A stretch of 64,000 nucleotides of DNA from Pseudomonadota bacterium (GTDB lineage: Bacteria > Pseudomonadota > Alphaproteobacteria > Rs-D84): the NCBI GenBank assembly GCA_023402015.1, contig JAEXCU010000001.1, forward strand, positions 1 to 64,000, read 5' to 3'. The notes beneath the pieces were generated by a model, which saw only the letters and a list, made by a program, of their open reading frames with translations, ran no database searches and was not told the origin of the DNA. Shown in pieces: positions 41,064 through 49,998 of this stretch. Both the position numbers and the translations under genes were made by a program. The stretch's first letter is position 1. The number at the start of each line of letters is the position of its first letter.

Positions 41064-41933
41064 ATGGACGGATGGATTATCTTGGACAAAGAATCTGGTC
41101 TGTTTTCCCGAACGGCGGGCGGTCGCATTGCGCGCATGTTTGGCGCAAAAACGTTCGGGCATATCGGAACACTGGACCCCATGGCGTCGGGCGTATTGCC
41201 AATTGCAATCGGTTCTGCGACCAAGATGATTCCATATGTGGAAGAATTGGCCGGCACGGAAAAAGAATACGAATTTGCAATAAAATTTGGTGTTAACACC
41301 GATACATTGGACATAACCGGTCGCGAAATCGCACGTAATGATATAATTCCGTCGCGCGAACAGGTTTTGTCCGTACTGCCAAAATTTGTTGGCGAAATTT
41401 CCCAAATTCCGCCCGCATACAGTGCCGTGCACATCGCGGGGCGGCGTGCGTATGAATTGGCGCGTCGGGGGGATGCGCCCGAAATGCAACCGCGTACGGT
41501 ACACATATATTCGTTGGATTTAACCGATTTTAACGGCGATACTGCCATACTTCGCGTGCGGTGCAGTCGTGGCACATACGTGCGCGCTTTGGCCCGTGAT
41601 ATTGCCGCCGCATGTGGTACAATTGGCGTCGCCGCAATGATACGCCGCACAGAATCATCTGGCATAAACATAAAAAACGCAGTAAAACTTGATTTTTTGG
41701 AAAATCTGTTTAATAATGGTGCGGATTTCAAGCAGTACTTGGAACCAATTGATTTCGGACTGGGGGACATTCCGGTTTTGAAATTAAACGATAAATCGTC
41801 TGATTTATATCGTCATGGCGGATTTATCGCAACTGATGCAAATGACGGTTTGCACCGCGTATATAACGATGAAGAATTCATTGGAATTGGCGTGGTGGCG
41901 GACGGAATGCTGCATCCGAAACGTACAATTTAA
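41064..41933 (+). CDS. truB: tRNA pseudouridine(55) synthase TruB
   Basis: Makes pseudouridine 55 in the T loop of tRNAs. The 289-residue protein has the catalytic GTLDPMASG (Asp38), the YEFAIKFGVNTDTLDITG region, QIPPAYSAVHIAG and RCSRGTYVRALARDIA. It starts 4 bp after mutS and is followed by rpsO, the common truB-rpsO order. rbfA, usually upstream, is missing. Confidence 0.96.
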   Translation: MDGWIILDKESGLFSRTAGGRIARMFGAKTFGHIGTLDPMASGVLPIAIGSATKMIPYVEELAGTEKEYEFAIKFGVNTDTLDITGREIARNDIIPSREQVLSVLPKFVGEISQIPPAYSAVHIAGRRAYELARRGDAPEMQPRTVHIYSLDLTDFNGDTAILRVRCSRGTYVRALARDIAAACGTIGVAAMIRRTESSGINIKNAVKLDFLENLFNNGADFKQYLEPIDFGLGDIPVLKLNDKSSDLYRHGGFIATDANDGLHRVYNDEEFIGIGVVADGMLHPKRTI

Positions 41934-41951
41934 AAAATAAAAGGAAACATA

Positions 41952-42224
41952 ATGTCCATTACAAAAGAAAAAAAGACAGAACTGATTAACGCATATAAAA
42001 CAACCGAAAAAGATAATGGCGGATCCGCCGCATCCCAGGTTGCGGTTTTGACAGAACGCATTCGTAATCTGACAGAACACATGAAGGCCAATCACAAAGA
42101 CCAGCATTCAAAACGTGGTCTGTTGCTGATGGTAAATCGCCGTAAAAAATTGTTGGCATACATCAAGAAAAACAGTGTGTCTGAATACGAAGAACTGATT
42201 AAAAAATTGGGTCTGCGTAAATAA
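41952..42224 (+). CDS. rpsO: 30S ribosomal protein S15
   Basis: Primary 16S rRNA-binding protein of the platform. The 90-residue protein has the S15 pattern GSAASQVAVLTERIRNLTEHMKANHKDQHSKRGLL and the C-terminal RRKKLLAYIKKNSVSEYEELIKKLGLRK. Length matches the family (89). AAAGGAAAC precedes the ATG; a terminator follows. Confidence 0.98.
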   Translation: MSITKEKKTELINAYKTTEKDNGGSAASQVAVLTERIRNLTEHMKANHKDQHSKRGLLLMVNRRKKLLAYIKKNSVSEYEELIKKLGLRK

Positions 42225-42226
42225 TA

Positions 42227-42252
42227 AAATCCGGCAAAATGCCGGATTTTTT
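42227..42252 (+). terminator. Terminator of rpsO
   Basis: AAATCCGGC/GCCGGATTT stem with six T. Confidence 0.88.
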
Positions 42253-42253
42253 A

Positions 42254-42282
42254 TTGAAACATGCAAAAATTCTTTATATAAT
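42254..42282 (+). promoter_or_regulatory. Upstream promoter of the tRNA-Val region
   Basis: TTGAAA (42254-42259), 17-bp spacer, TATAAT (42277-42282); predicted start near 42289, at a hairpin ATTGG/CCAAT. It overlaps the tail of the rpsO terminator. The stretch 42283-42403 has no ORF. Confidence 0.6.
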
Positions 42283-42338
42283 GCCCATGTATTGGTTGAT
42301 TACCAATGCATAGGCAATATAATTCATGCTTTTTAATA

Positions 42339-42366
42339 TTGCAATCCTAATTTTCTTTGTTATAAT
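42339..42366 (+). promoter_or_regulatory. Proximal promoter of the tRNA-Val region
   Basis: TTGCAA (42339-42344), 16-bp spacer, TATAAT (42361-42366). Start predicted near 42373, about 30 nt before a tRNA-like sequence. Confidence 0.65.
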
Positions 42367-42403
42367 TTCACGCGCATGGTTATTAAAACCATGAAAAAGT
42401 TTT

Positions 42404-42487
42404 GGGTGGTTAGTTCGGTTGGTCAGCCGCGTACGTTGATATCGCAAGGTCGCTGGTTTCATGGACAATTCACCTGGGAACAGTTTT
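42404..42487 (+). pseudogene. Degenerate tRNA-Val-like sequence
   Basis: Begins TTTTGGGTGGTTAG as the real tRNA 84 bp downstream does, and keeps GGTTGGT and ACGTTGA-ATCG-AAGGTCG-TGGTT around the anticodon and T arms. The 3' acceptor half does not pair, the D stem is broken, and the anticodon position reads GAT. It looks like a decayed tandem duplicate in the leader of the tRNA-Val transcript. Confidence 0.65.
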
Positions 42488-42564
42488 GGGTGGTTAGCTC
42501 AGTTGGTTAGAGCGTTACGTTGACATCGTAAAGGTCGTTGGTTCGAGTCCAATACCACCCACCA
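42488..42564 (+). tRNA. tRNA-Val (anticodon GAC)
   Basis: 77-nt cloverleaf: acceptor GGGTGGT/ACCACCC, anticodon stem TTACG/CGTAA with loop TTGACAT, T arm TTGGTTCGAGTCCAA, encoded CCA. Confidence 0.95.
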
Positions 42565-42689
42565 TCCTTCGCAAAATGCCGTGGATGGCACGCCATTTCG
42601 CAACAGGCAACGGATAACAAAATTAAAAACTGGCATATAATTAATGCGAATGTACAATTAATCTTAATTAAAATTTCAACGGGATTCCT

Positions 42690-42713
42690 GGGCGCCCCGT
42701 TGGGCGCCCATTT
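42690..42713 (+). promoter_or_regulatory. Leader hairpin of metG
   Basis: GGGCGCC/GGGCGCCC-type hairpin followed by ATTTAAAT, 30 nt before metG. A similar GGGCGC hairpin followed by ATTTTTT sits before ileS at 50287. A -10 TATAAT (42636-42641) could start this leader. Confidence 0.45.
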
Positions 42714-42739
42714 AAATATAAAATCAGGGGACGCAAACA

Positions 42740-44737
42740 ATGACAACCAATAAAAAACAAAAATATCTGATTACATCTGCACTGCCATACGTTAACGGCG
42801 ATTTGCATTTGGGGCATTTAATCGGATGCTGGTTGCCGTCGGACATTTATGCACGATTTTGCCGCGCGCGCGGACGTGATGTTTTGTATGTTTGCGGGGC
42901 CGATGAACATGGTACGCCGGCTGTTGTTGGCGCCGCCAAAGAAGGCATGCCCATTTTAGATTACAACAATAAATATTATGAAAAACATCTGCGCGCGGTG
43001 CGCGATTTCAACCTGTCTTTTGATTTATATGGCCGCACACATACCAAATTACAGGAAAAACTGATTCACGAATTATTCAGTCGTCTGGATGCCCAGGGAC
43101 TGATTGAAGAACGCGAAACAATTCAACCATTTTCCGTTGCGGACAATATGTTTTTGGCCGACCGTCAATTAATCGGCACATGTCCCAAATGCGGATATGA
43201 CGCCGCGCGCGGCGACCAATGCGACCGGTGCAGTTCCACGTACGAGGCAACAGAACTGATATCCCCGCGCAGCGCCATTTCAGGCAGTGCGGATATTCAG
43301 ATGCGCGCGACAAAAAATTTGTTCTTTTTGGCGTCTCGCGTACAGGATACATGGAAACAATGGTTGGCCAAAACCGCGCCAAAATGGTCGCGTTCGGCCG
43401 CCGCGATTGCCCAGGGCTGGGCGTCAGAAGGCCTGCGCGACACATCCATTACGCGTGATTTGCCGTGGGGCATTTCGGTAAACAAACCCGGATATGAAAA
43501 CAAAGTATTTTACGTTTGGTTTGACGCCCCATGGGGATATGTTTCCATTTCCCAGGCGGCGAACGAAAACTGGGCGGATTGGTGGAAAAATCCGGATACA
43601 CACTATGCGCAATTTATGGGCAAAGATAACGTAAAATTTCATGCGGTATTTTTCCCAGAACAGCAATTGGCAATGAACGACGGTTGGAAAACCGTAGACA
43701 TGTTAAAAGGTATGAATTTCCTGAACTTTGAAGGTGGCAAATTTTCTAAATCCCAACATCGTGGTGTATTTCTGGAAGATGCGATTACAATCGCCCCGGC
43801 GGATGCATGGCGATATGCATTGACCGCGTCGGCCCCGGAAACAGACGACACCGATTTCACATTTGCACGCTTTGCCGATATTGTAAACAAAGACCTGAAT
43901 GGTATGCTGGGCAACTTTGTGTCGCGCGCAACAAAATTAACCAATAAAAACTTTGGCAACCATGTTCCGGCCGCCGGCACACCAGACACTGAACTGGCCG
44001 GCCAGATTAATGAAAAACTGGCGGAGTTAACCAATGCGTTGGACGGGTGCGAATTTCGCGCCGCGATTGTCGCGCTGCGTGGTTTGTACGCAATTGGCAA
44101 TGAATACATGACCAAAATGGAACCATGGGCATTGGTTAAAAATGGCGATACAGCCACGGCCGCCGCGGTGTTAAATGAATGTTTTCAATTAATTGATTTA
44201 TATGCGCGCGTATCCGCCCCATTTATACCGGATGCGGCCGAAAAAATGCAGGCGGTATTCAAAACATCGCATGATTTGTCTTGGCCCGAATTTTATGAAC
44301 ATCGCATTGCAGACGGCGAAGAATTTGTCGTTCCAGAAAACCTGTTTAACCGCATTGATGATGCGCAGGTTGCGGAACTGGCCGAAAAATATGCACCGAA
44401 AAATGCAGATGCGCCAAAACCAACGGTTGCAAAAATCATTGCGGCGGCACCGCATCCAACACGCGAAAACCTGCAAATTTTAACAGTGGACGACGGCACG
44501 CATCACGATTTACAAATCGTATGCGGTGCCCCGAACGCGCGGGCAGGAATGATTGGCGTCCTGGCGCCGGTCGGATGCACTTTGCCGGGAATGAAAAAAC
44601 CAATTTCCCAGCGCACAGTTGCCGGCACAGAATCATACGGCATGATGTGCAGTGCGGCCGAACTGGGTCGCGGGACCGATGGGGATAATATAATTCAACT
44701 GGGAACCGATTCTGAAATTGGTACAGAATATAAATAA
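42740..44737 (+). CDS. metG: Methionyl-tRNA synthetase with C-terminal tRNA-binding domain
   Basis: Charges tRNA-Met. The 665-residue protein has the HLGH signature near the N-terminus, a Cys4 zinc knuckle (CPKCGYDAARGDQCDRC) and a KFSKS form of the KMSKS loop. An anticodon-binding domain follows. Residues about 565-665 form an EMAP/Trbp111-like tRNA-binding domain (IVCGAPNARAG, GTESYGMMCSAAELG), which dimerises or binds tRNA. The ATG follows AGGGGAC. Confidence 0.95.
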   Translation: MTTNKKQKYLITSALPYVNGDLHLGHLIGCWLPSDIYARFCRARGRDVLYVCGADEHGTPAVVGAAKEGMPILDYNNKYYEKHLRAVRDFNLSFDLYGRTHTKLQEKLIHELFSRLDAQGLIEERETIQPFSVADNMFLADRQLIGTCPKCGYDAARGDQCDRCSSTYEATELISPRSAISGSADIQMRATKNLFFLASRVQDTWKQWLAKTAPKWSRSAAAIAQGWASEGLRDTSITRDLPWGISVNKPGYENKVFYVWFDAPWGYVSISQAANENWADWWKNPDTHYAQFMGKDNVKFHAVFFPEQQLAMNDGWKTVDMLKGMNFLNFEGGKFSKSQHRGVFLEDAITIAPADAWRYALTASAPETDDTDFTFARFADIVNKDLNGMLGNFVSRATKLTNKNFGNHVPAAGTPDTELAGQINEKLAELTNALDGCEFRAAIVALRGLYAIGNEYMTKMEPWALVKNGDTATAAAVLNECFQLIDLYARVSAPFIPDAAEKMQAVFKTSHDLSWPEFYEHRIADGEEFVVPENLFNRIDDAQVAELAEKYAPKNADAPKPTVAKIIAAAPHPTRENLQILTVDDGTHHDLQIVCGAPNARAGMIGVLAPVGCTLPGMKKPISQRTVAGTESYGMMCSAAELGRGTDGDNIIQLGTDSEIGTEYK

Positions 44738-44747
44738 AGGGTAAAAA

Positions 44748-45062
44748 ATGGGATACAGAAAACAGTACACTTATTCGGCCCGCGAACCGGCCACCACTGC
44801 GCCACAAAAAACAATTTCCATTCTGATTGACGACCAGCCGGTTTGGAAACAAACAATCTTGTGCGACAGATGTAAAAATTATTTCCGTTGCGTCTTTCAA
44901 CGTCATGCGTGCAAGATTGCCACAGAATGTATTCAACTTAATCATCGCCGCTGTCAACATCGCGGCAAAGAGATAAATATTAAAACATACCCGGACTACT
45001 TGGAACGCGTTCAACAAAATGTTAGTCGCATAATTGCCAAAAACATGGGAAACAGCAAATAA
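44748..45062 (+). CDS. Small cysteine-containing protein of unknown function
   Basis: Not recognised. The 104-residue protein has a cluster of Cys and His (LCDRCKNYFRC, RHACK, ATEC, RRCQHR) that could bind a metal or make disulfides, and no signal peptide. AAAGGG precedes the ATG. It is tightly packed between metG (10 bp) and queH (2 bp), so cotranscription is likely. Confidence 0.65.
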   Translation: MGYRKQYTYSAREPATTAPQKTISILIDDQPVWKQTILCDRCKNYFRCVFQRHACKIATECIQLNHRRCQHRGKEINIKTYPDYLERVQQNVSRIIAKNMGNSK

Positions 45063-45064
45063 AT

Positions 45065-45604
45065 ATGTCTGATATACGCCTGGTTTTAATGTCTTGTTGC
45101 GCACCGTGCAGTGCCGGCGCCATTAAACAATTGGTGGACGGGCAAATACCGGGCGTATCTGAATTTATTGTATTATTTTATAACCCAAATATTTTCCCAG
45201 ATACCGAATACCAAAAACGTTTGAACGAACAAATAAAATACTGCGACGCGCATGGTGTGCGACATGTGGAATTGGAATATGACCACGACGCATGGCGCAA
45301 TGCCGTGCGCGGCATGGAAGATGCCCCCGAACGCGGCCCGCGGTGCAGTGCGTGTTTTGCATTTCGGTTTTGCCGTGCGGCCCGCTGGGCACGTGAAAAT
45401 GGATACAATGCGATTGCATCTGTATTTGGTGTATCACGGCACAAAAATCAATCCCAGGTTGATGATGCAGGCGACATTGCGTGCGGTGATATAAAATATT
45501 TACCCATTAAATGGGATGAAAATTTACGCCAAACGATAAACCGCACATCTGATTTTTACCGCCAAAATTATTGCGGTTGCGAATTCAGTATTCGCAAAGT
45601 ATAA
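45065..45604 (+). CDS. queH: Epoxyqueuosine reductase QueH
   Basis: Reduces epoxyqueuosine to queuosine in tRNA; the non-cobalamin alternative to QueG. The 179-residue protein has the vicinal CC near the N-terminus (SCCAPCS, Cys11/12), FYNPNI, the second cluster RCSACF and the terminal YCGCEF, all DUF208/QueH features for iron-sulfur and redox function. Other queuosine genes are not in the window. Confidence 0.9.
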   Translation: MSDIRLVLMSCCAPCSAGAIKQLVDGQIPGVSEFIVLFYNPNIFPDTEYQKRLNEQIKYCDAHGVRHVELEYDHDAWRNAVRGMEDAPERGPRCSACFAFRFCRAARWARENGYNAIASVFGVSRHKNQSQVDDAGDIACGDIKYLPIKWDENLRQTINRTSDFYRQNYCGCEFSIRKV

Positions 45605-45633
45605 TTCCGATGAATACAACAAAGGAATGAACG

Positions 45634-46509
45634 ATGTCTTCTATATTTGTTTTCCCAGGCCAGGGTTCCCAATCGGTCGGCATGGCCCGCGATTTATATG
45701 ACACAAATCCTGCGGCGCGCGCCGTTTTTGACGAAGTTGACGACGCCCTGGGTGAAAAATTATCTAATATTATTTTTAATGGACCAATGGAAACACTGAC
45801 ATTAACGGCAAATGTTCAGCCGGCGATTATGGCCGTGTCCATTGCGATGCTGCGTGCATCGGGCGCGGAACTGACCCCATATGTTGCAGGCCACAGTTTG
45901 GGTGAATACACCGCATTGTGCGCGGCGGGCGCACTGTCGTTGGCCGATACGGCAAAATTATTACGCCTGCGTGGCGATGCGATGCAACGTGCGGTTCCGG
46001 TTGGCCAGGGTTTAACCGCGGTGATATTGGGTCTGGATATAGAACGCGTTCGTGAAATATGCGCGCAAACCGGTTGCGACGTTGCAAACGATAATTCCCC
46101 CGGCCAGGTGGTTATTTCCGGCGCCCGTGATGTGGTAGAGGCCACAATGGCCGCCGCCAAAGATGCGGGTGCAAAACGCGCAATGCCATTGGCATTATCT
46201 GTTCCGGTTCATTGTCGGATTCAGGCACCGGCCGCCGAAGAAATGCGTGCGGCATTGGCCAACACCGAAATCCGTACACCGCGCGCACCGATAATTGCGA
46301 ACAAAACCGCCGCACCGATGACCGACCCGGACGAAATTAAGGAAGAATTGGTTTATCAAATGACACATGGCGTGCGCTGGCGTGAAACGATTTTGGCAAT
46401 GCCGGCACTGGGTATCACAGAAACCATAGAAGTGGGCCCGGGCAGTGTACTGACCGGATTAACCGCACGTATTTGTCCAGAATTAACCGCAAAGAAATTG
46501 GAGATTTAA
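45634..46509 (+). CDS. fabD: Malonyl-CoA:ACP transacylase
   Basis: Loads malonyl groups onto acyl carrier protein for fatty acid synthesis. The 291-residue protein starts FVFPGQGSQSVGMA and has the nucleophile motif GHSLGEY (Ser88), the catalytic-His region SVPVHCR, and EVGPGSVLTG near the end. Shine-Dalgarno AAAGGA. fabG follows by 2 bp; acpP and fabF, often next, are absent. Confidence 0.96.
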   Translation: MSSIFVFPGQGSQSVGMARDLYDTNPAARAVFDEVDDALGEKLSNIIFNGPMETLTLTANVQPAIMAVSIAMLRASGAELTPYVAGHSLGEYTALCAAGALSLADTAKLLRLRGDAMQRAVPVGQGLTAVILGLDIERVREICAQTGCDVANDNSPGQVVISGARDVVEATMAAAKDAGAKRAMPLALSVPVHCRIQAPAAEEMRAALANTEIRTPRAPIIANKTAAPMTDPDEIKEELVYQMTHGVRWRETILAMPALGITETIEVGPGSVLTGLTARICPELTAKKLEI

Positions 46510-46511
46510 TT

Positions 46512-47240
46512 ATGTTTGATTTAAATAACAAAGTTGCATTAATAACCGGCGCAACCGGTGGAATTGGCGGCGCAATTGCGCGTAAAATGAAACAGGCCGG
46601 CGCCACAGTTGTTGTATCAGGCCGCAATATTGCAAAACTGAACAGCGAATTTGGTGATGAATTTATCAAAATTCCATGCGACCTGGCCGCAGATGGTGGC
46701 GCGATTGAATTGGTTATGAACACCATTGAACAGGCCGGCAAAATAGATATTTTGATTAATAATGCCGGAATTACCAAAGACACACTGTTGATGCGTATGA
46801 CCGACGAACAATTTGACGATGTAATTAACACAAACCTGCGTTCATGCTTTAAAATGTGCCGCGCGGCGATTATGCCCATGATGAAAAACCGCTTTGGCCG
46901 CATTATTAACATGGCATCAATCATCGGCGCAATTGGTGGCCCAGGCCAGGCGAACTATGCCGCGTCCAAGGGCGGTATGATTGCCATGACAAAATCCATC
47001 GCGGCCGAGGTTGCATCCCGCGGCATAACCGCGAACTGCATCGCACCGGGATTTATTAAAACCCCAATGACCGATGTTTTAAGCGATGAATTAAAGAAGG
47101 CATACCTGGCACAAATTCCGGCTGCACGCTTTGGTGAACCGGACGATATTGCAAATGCATGCGTGTTCTTGGCATCCGACGAGGCATCATATATCAACGG
47201 CCAAACATTGCATGTTAATGGTGGTATGGGCAGATTTTAA
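46512..47240 (+). CDS. fabG: 3-oxoacyl-ACP reductase FabG
   Basis: NADPH-dependent ketoreductase of fatty acid synthesis. The 242-residue short-chain dehydrogenase has the TGATGGIG nucleotide site (12-19), NNAGIT, the catalytic Ser in IINMAS and YAASK (Tyr/Lys), and the INGQTLHVNGG end. ATG 46512 follows GGAGA. Directly downstream of fabD, as expected. Confidence 0.95.
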   Translation: MFDLNNKVALITGATGGIGGAIARKMKQAGATVVVSGRNIAKLNSEFGDEFIKIPCDLAADGGAIELVMNTIEQAGKIDILINNAGITKDTLLMRMTDEQFDDVINTNLRSCFKMCRAAIMPMMKNRFGRIINMASIIGAIGGPGQANYAASKGGMIAMTKSIAAEVASRGITANCIAPGFIKTPMTDVLSDELKKAYLAQIPAARFGEPDDIANACVFLASDEASYINGQTLHVNGGMGRF

Positions 47241-47245
47241 ATAAA

Positions 47246-48892
47246 ATGACGCAATACGATGTAATCATTATTGGTGGTGGACACGCCGGGGTAGAGGCTG
47301 CATCTGCATCCGCCCGGCGCGGGGCGCGAACATTGCTGATGACACAATCCATAACGGATTTGGGTGCAATGTCGTGCAACCCCAGTATTGGCGGCCCCGG
47401 CAAATCCCAAATGGTTGCAGAAATGGACGCAATGGGCGGCGTTATGCCGGTGGCGGCCGATGCGGCCGGTATTCATTTCCGCACACTGAATGCATCGCAT
47501 GGCGCCGCGACCCAGGCACTGCGTGCGCAGATTGACCGGGGTATGTATCACAATGCGGTGATAAAAATATTGGGTGAATTGCCCAATTTAACAATCGCCT
47601 GTGAAACAGTAAAAAAACTGAATATCGCAACCAAGACAATTAATGACGCATACCAGGCGCGCGCAATTGTTTTAACAACAGGAACGTTTTTACAGGGCGT
47701 AATTACCCGTGGCGAAGAACGCATTGCATCGGGGCGTCTGCAAGATGACGGCACATATCAATGCCCCGACACGCATATATCCGCGGCATTACGCGATGCA
47801 GGATTTTCACTGATGCGATTAAAAACCGGCACGCCGGCACGAATATTTCGTGATTCAATAAACTTTGATGTATGTGAATTACAACCGGGCGACACACCAC
47901 ACGATTGGTTTTCCGCGCCCAACCCACAGAATAATTATGACGCAGTTTGCTATATAACACACACAACGCAAACCACGCACGACGTAATTCGCAACAATAT
48001 AAAAAACGCACCGATGTATAATGGCGCGATTGTCGGAACCGGCCCGCGTTATTGCCCCAGCCTGGAAGACAAGGTTATGCGTTTCCCCGAACACACATCG
48101 CATCATGTTTTCTTGGAACCCGAAGGATATAACAGTGATTTAATTTATCCCAACGGCATATCCACCAGTTTTGGCAGTGATATCCAGGACATGTGGATTC
48201 ACACGATTCCGGGGTTGGAAAACGCGCGTATTGCCCGATATGGATATGCAATTGAATATGATGCAATTGATGCGCGCGCATTAAAATCCACTTTGGAATC
48301 CAAAGATATTCCGGGGCTGTTTTTCGCCGGGCAAATAAACGGCACATCCGGATACGAAGAGGCCGCCGCCCAAGGCATAGTTGCCGGGGCAAATGCGGCC
48401 GGTTTTGCATTGGGAAAACCGGAATTAAAAATAAATAGAACAACCGCAATGATTGGTGTTATGTGCGACGATATAACAACGTTGGGGGTGGATGAACCAT
48501 ACAGAATGTTTACATCGCGCGCGGAATACAGATTACATCTGCGTGCAGATAACGCGATTGCGCGCCTGGGTGATATGGCGGTGCAATTGGGCCTGATAAG
48601 TGATGAAATGCGCGCGGAAAAATATAATCGCCGTGCGGCGCAAATCGCAGAAAATGACAAATTCTATGCAGGTTATATCCAGCGCAATGCCCGCGAAATC
48701 GCCGCATACCAACGTGATGCAGAATTAAAGATTCCCGCACACTTTGATTATAAAAACATGCCGGGACTGACCAATGAACTGATTGAAAAATTATCTGCAA
48801 CGCGGCCAGAAAATATTGCGGCATTATCCAGAATCCCCGGTATGACACCGGCAGGTATTATGGTCGTATTGCGGAAAATCCGCTGTGGCTAG
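47246..48892 (+). CDS. mnmG: tRNA uridine-5-carboxymethylaminomethyl enzyme MnmG (GidA)
   Basis: FAD-dependent partner of MnmE in wobble-uridine modification. The 548-residue protein has the FAD site GGGHAGVEAA (10-19), CNPSIGGPGKSQ, LKTGTPAR and the TSRAEYRL motif. It is about 70 residues shorter than E. coli MnmG (629), mostly inside the C-terminal domain. mnmE and rsmG are not adjacent. The stop overlaps the convergent DUF421 gene by 4 bp. Confidence 0.95.
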   Translation: MTQYDVIIIGGGHAGVEAASASARRGARTLLMTQSITDLGAMSCNPSIGGPGKSQMVAEMDAMGGVMPVAADAAGIHFRTLNASHGAATQALRAQIDRGMYHNAVIKILGELPNLTIACETVKKLNIATKTINDAYQARAIVLTTGTFLQGVITRGEERIASGRLQDDGTYQCPDTHISAALRDAGFSLMRLKTGTPARIFRDSINFDVCELQPGDTPHDWFSAPNPQNNYDAVCYITHTTQTTHDVIRNNIKNAPMYNGAIVGTGPRYCPSLEDKVMRFPEHTSHHVFLEPEGYNSDLIYPNGISTSFGSDIQDMWIHTIPGLENARIARYGYAIEYDAIDARALKSTLESKDIPGLFFAGQINGTSGYEEAAAQGIVAGANAAGFALGKPELKINRTTAMIGVMCDDITTLGVDEPYRMFTSRAEYRLHLRADNAIARLGDMAVQLGLISDEMRAEKYNRRAAQIAENDKFYAGYIQRNAREIAAYQRDAELKIPAHFDYKNMPGLTNELIEKLSATRPENIAALSRIPGMTPAGIMVVLRKIRCG

Positions 48893-49536
48893 CGTAATTT
48901 AACGATATCCAGCCCCTGGGGACCCCATTGTGCAATAAAAACATCCGCGATATTTTTTATTCCCTGTTTATGCAGTTGTTGGTTTAACCAAGATTTTGAT
49001 TTTTTTATTCGTTTTAAACCGTCTTGTACCACTGCGCCATTGTCAATGATGACAACGGAATAATTTTCTTCACCTTTTTTAACAACGGTTAATTCACCAC
49101 TGGGTTCAATTTGCGCCATTTCAACATCACTGATTGAATGAATTTTTTGTTGGCGCAAAACCGCGGCAATATCCATTGCACTGATTTTCATTTTTTTCAT
49201 CATATCCATATTGCATTCACCATGCCTGATTATAATCTTGGGCTGGCCCACAAATATGTCGCGTCCCAAACGACTGTCATAAATAAAACGGCTGATTAAA
49301 TACATGGCGCCGCCATATATAACCATGATGCCCAGGAATTGAACAAAATTTATGTCTTCATCCAAAATATATCGTGATAAAATGGCACTGAGAATAAAGT
49401 TTATAATAACGTCCAGTGGTGTCATTTGCTTTAATTGATTTTTCATACTGAAAAATTTTAAAAACACCAATGTACCAGCCATTGCAATAACCAATTTTAT
49501 CGCAAATATATAATAAAAACTGAAAACAGATTGCAT
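48889..49536 (-). CDS. DUF421 (YetF/YcaP-type) membrane protein
   Basis: The 215-residue protein has three N-terminal membrane helices (about 5-95) and two small soluble DUF421 domains. These include TPLDVIINFILSAILSR, the GQPKIIIRHGECNMDMMKKMKIS segment and ENYSVVIIDNGAVVQDGL. Molecular function of the family is not settled. The start is ATG 49536 because AGGAGG is 6 nt upstream; the next in-frame ATG (49542) abuts the Shine-Dalgarno. Confidence 0.82.
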   Translation of the reverse strand: MQSVFSFYYIFAIKLVIAMAGTLVFLKFFSMKNQLKQMTPLDVIINFILSAILSRYILDEDINFVQFLGIMVIYGGAMYLISRFIYDSRLGRDIFVGQPKIIIRHGECNMDMMKKMKISAMDIAAVLRQQKIHSISDVEMAQIEPSGELTVVKKGEENYSVVIIDNGAVVQDGLKRIKKSKSWLNQQLHKQGIKNIADVFIAQWGPQGLDIVKLR

Positions 49537-49662
49537 ATGCATCCTCCTGATATATAAAAATTCTAGCAATGATGCACACATAAAAAACAGGCGATAAAAA
49601 TCCCACCAGATATGAATAAAACACTGGAAATCGTGATTAACATATATTAATATGGGCGCATC

Positions 49663-49738
49663 GCCGGTGTAGCTCAGCTGGTAGAGCATCTCATTCGTAA
49701 TGAGGGGGTCGTAGGTTCAAGTCCTATCACCGGCACCA
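49663..49738 (+). tRNA. tRNA-Thr (anticodon CGT)
   Basis: 76-nt cloverleaf with acceptor GCCGGTG/CACCGGC, anticodon stem TCTCA/TGAGG around TTCGTAA, T arm GTAGGTTCAAGTCCTAT and encoded CCA. AT-rich sequence upstream fits a promoter. Confidence 0.95.
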
Positions 49739-49811
49739 TGATTAAAATGCAGAAATATTCTGCATTTTTCTTTTTTATGGAAAAAGAATATGTTTATTGT
49801 ATAATAGAATT

Positions 49812-49976
49812 AACATTTGTTAGTAATCGGGTTTTACCACCCAGTATTCCTTACAAACCAAATGTCCCGACGTGTCGGGATGTCGTTTGCTATACAACAG
49901 GGCATGCCCAAAGGCAACGAAGTTTGGAATACAACTGGTAAACATCCCGACCACTTTCATTTGTGGTCTTTTTTTA
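49812..49976 (+). ncRNA. Structured RNA with terminator, possibly 6S RNA or a leader switch
   Basis: TATAAT at 49800-49805 predicts a start near 49812; there is no good -35. A long closing stem (49827-49850 with 49926-49950: TCGGG/CCCGA, TTTACC or CAGT/ACTG, ATTCC/GGAAT) encloses hairpins TCCCGA/TCGGGA and TGCC/GGCA. The terminator GACCAC/GTGGTC with seven T (49949-49976) shares GA with the closing stem. A long stem plus central open region and a small 3' hairpin resembles 6S RNA, but no conserved 6S sequence was confirmed. A 78-residue ORF starts 23 nt later. Confidence 0.55.
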
Positions 49977-49998
49977 TTTTTACCACAGGGGAATTAAA

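Noticed and set aside
42404..42487. Functional tRNA-Ile (GAT) in tandem with tRNA-Val
   Set aside because: The D stem and acceptor stem do not pair and no CCA end is present.
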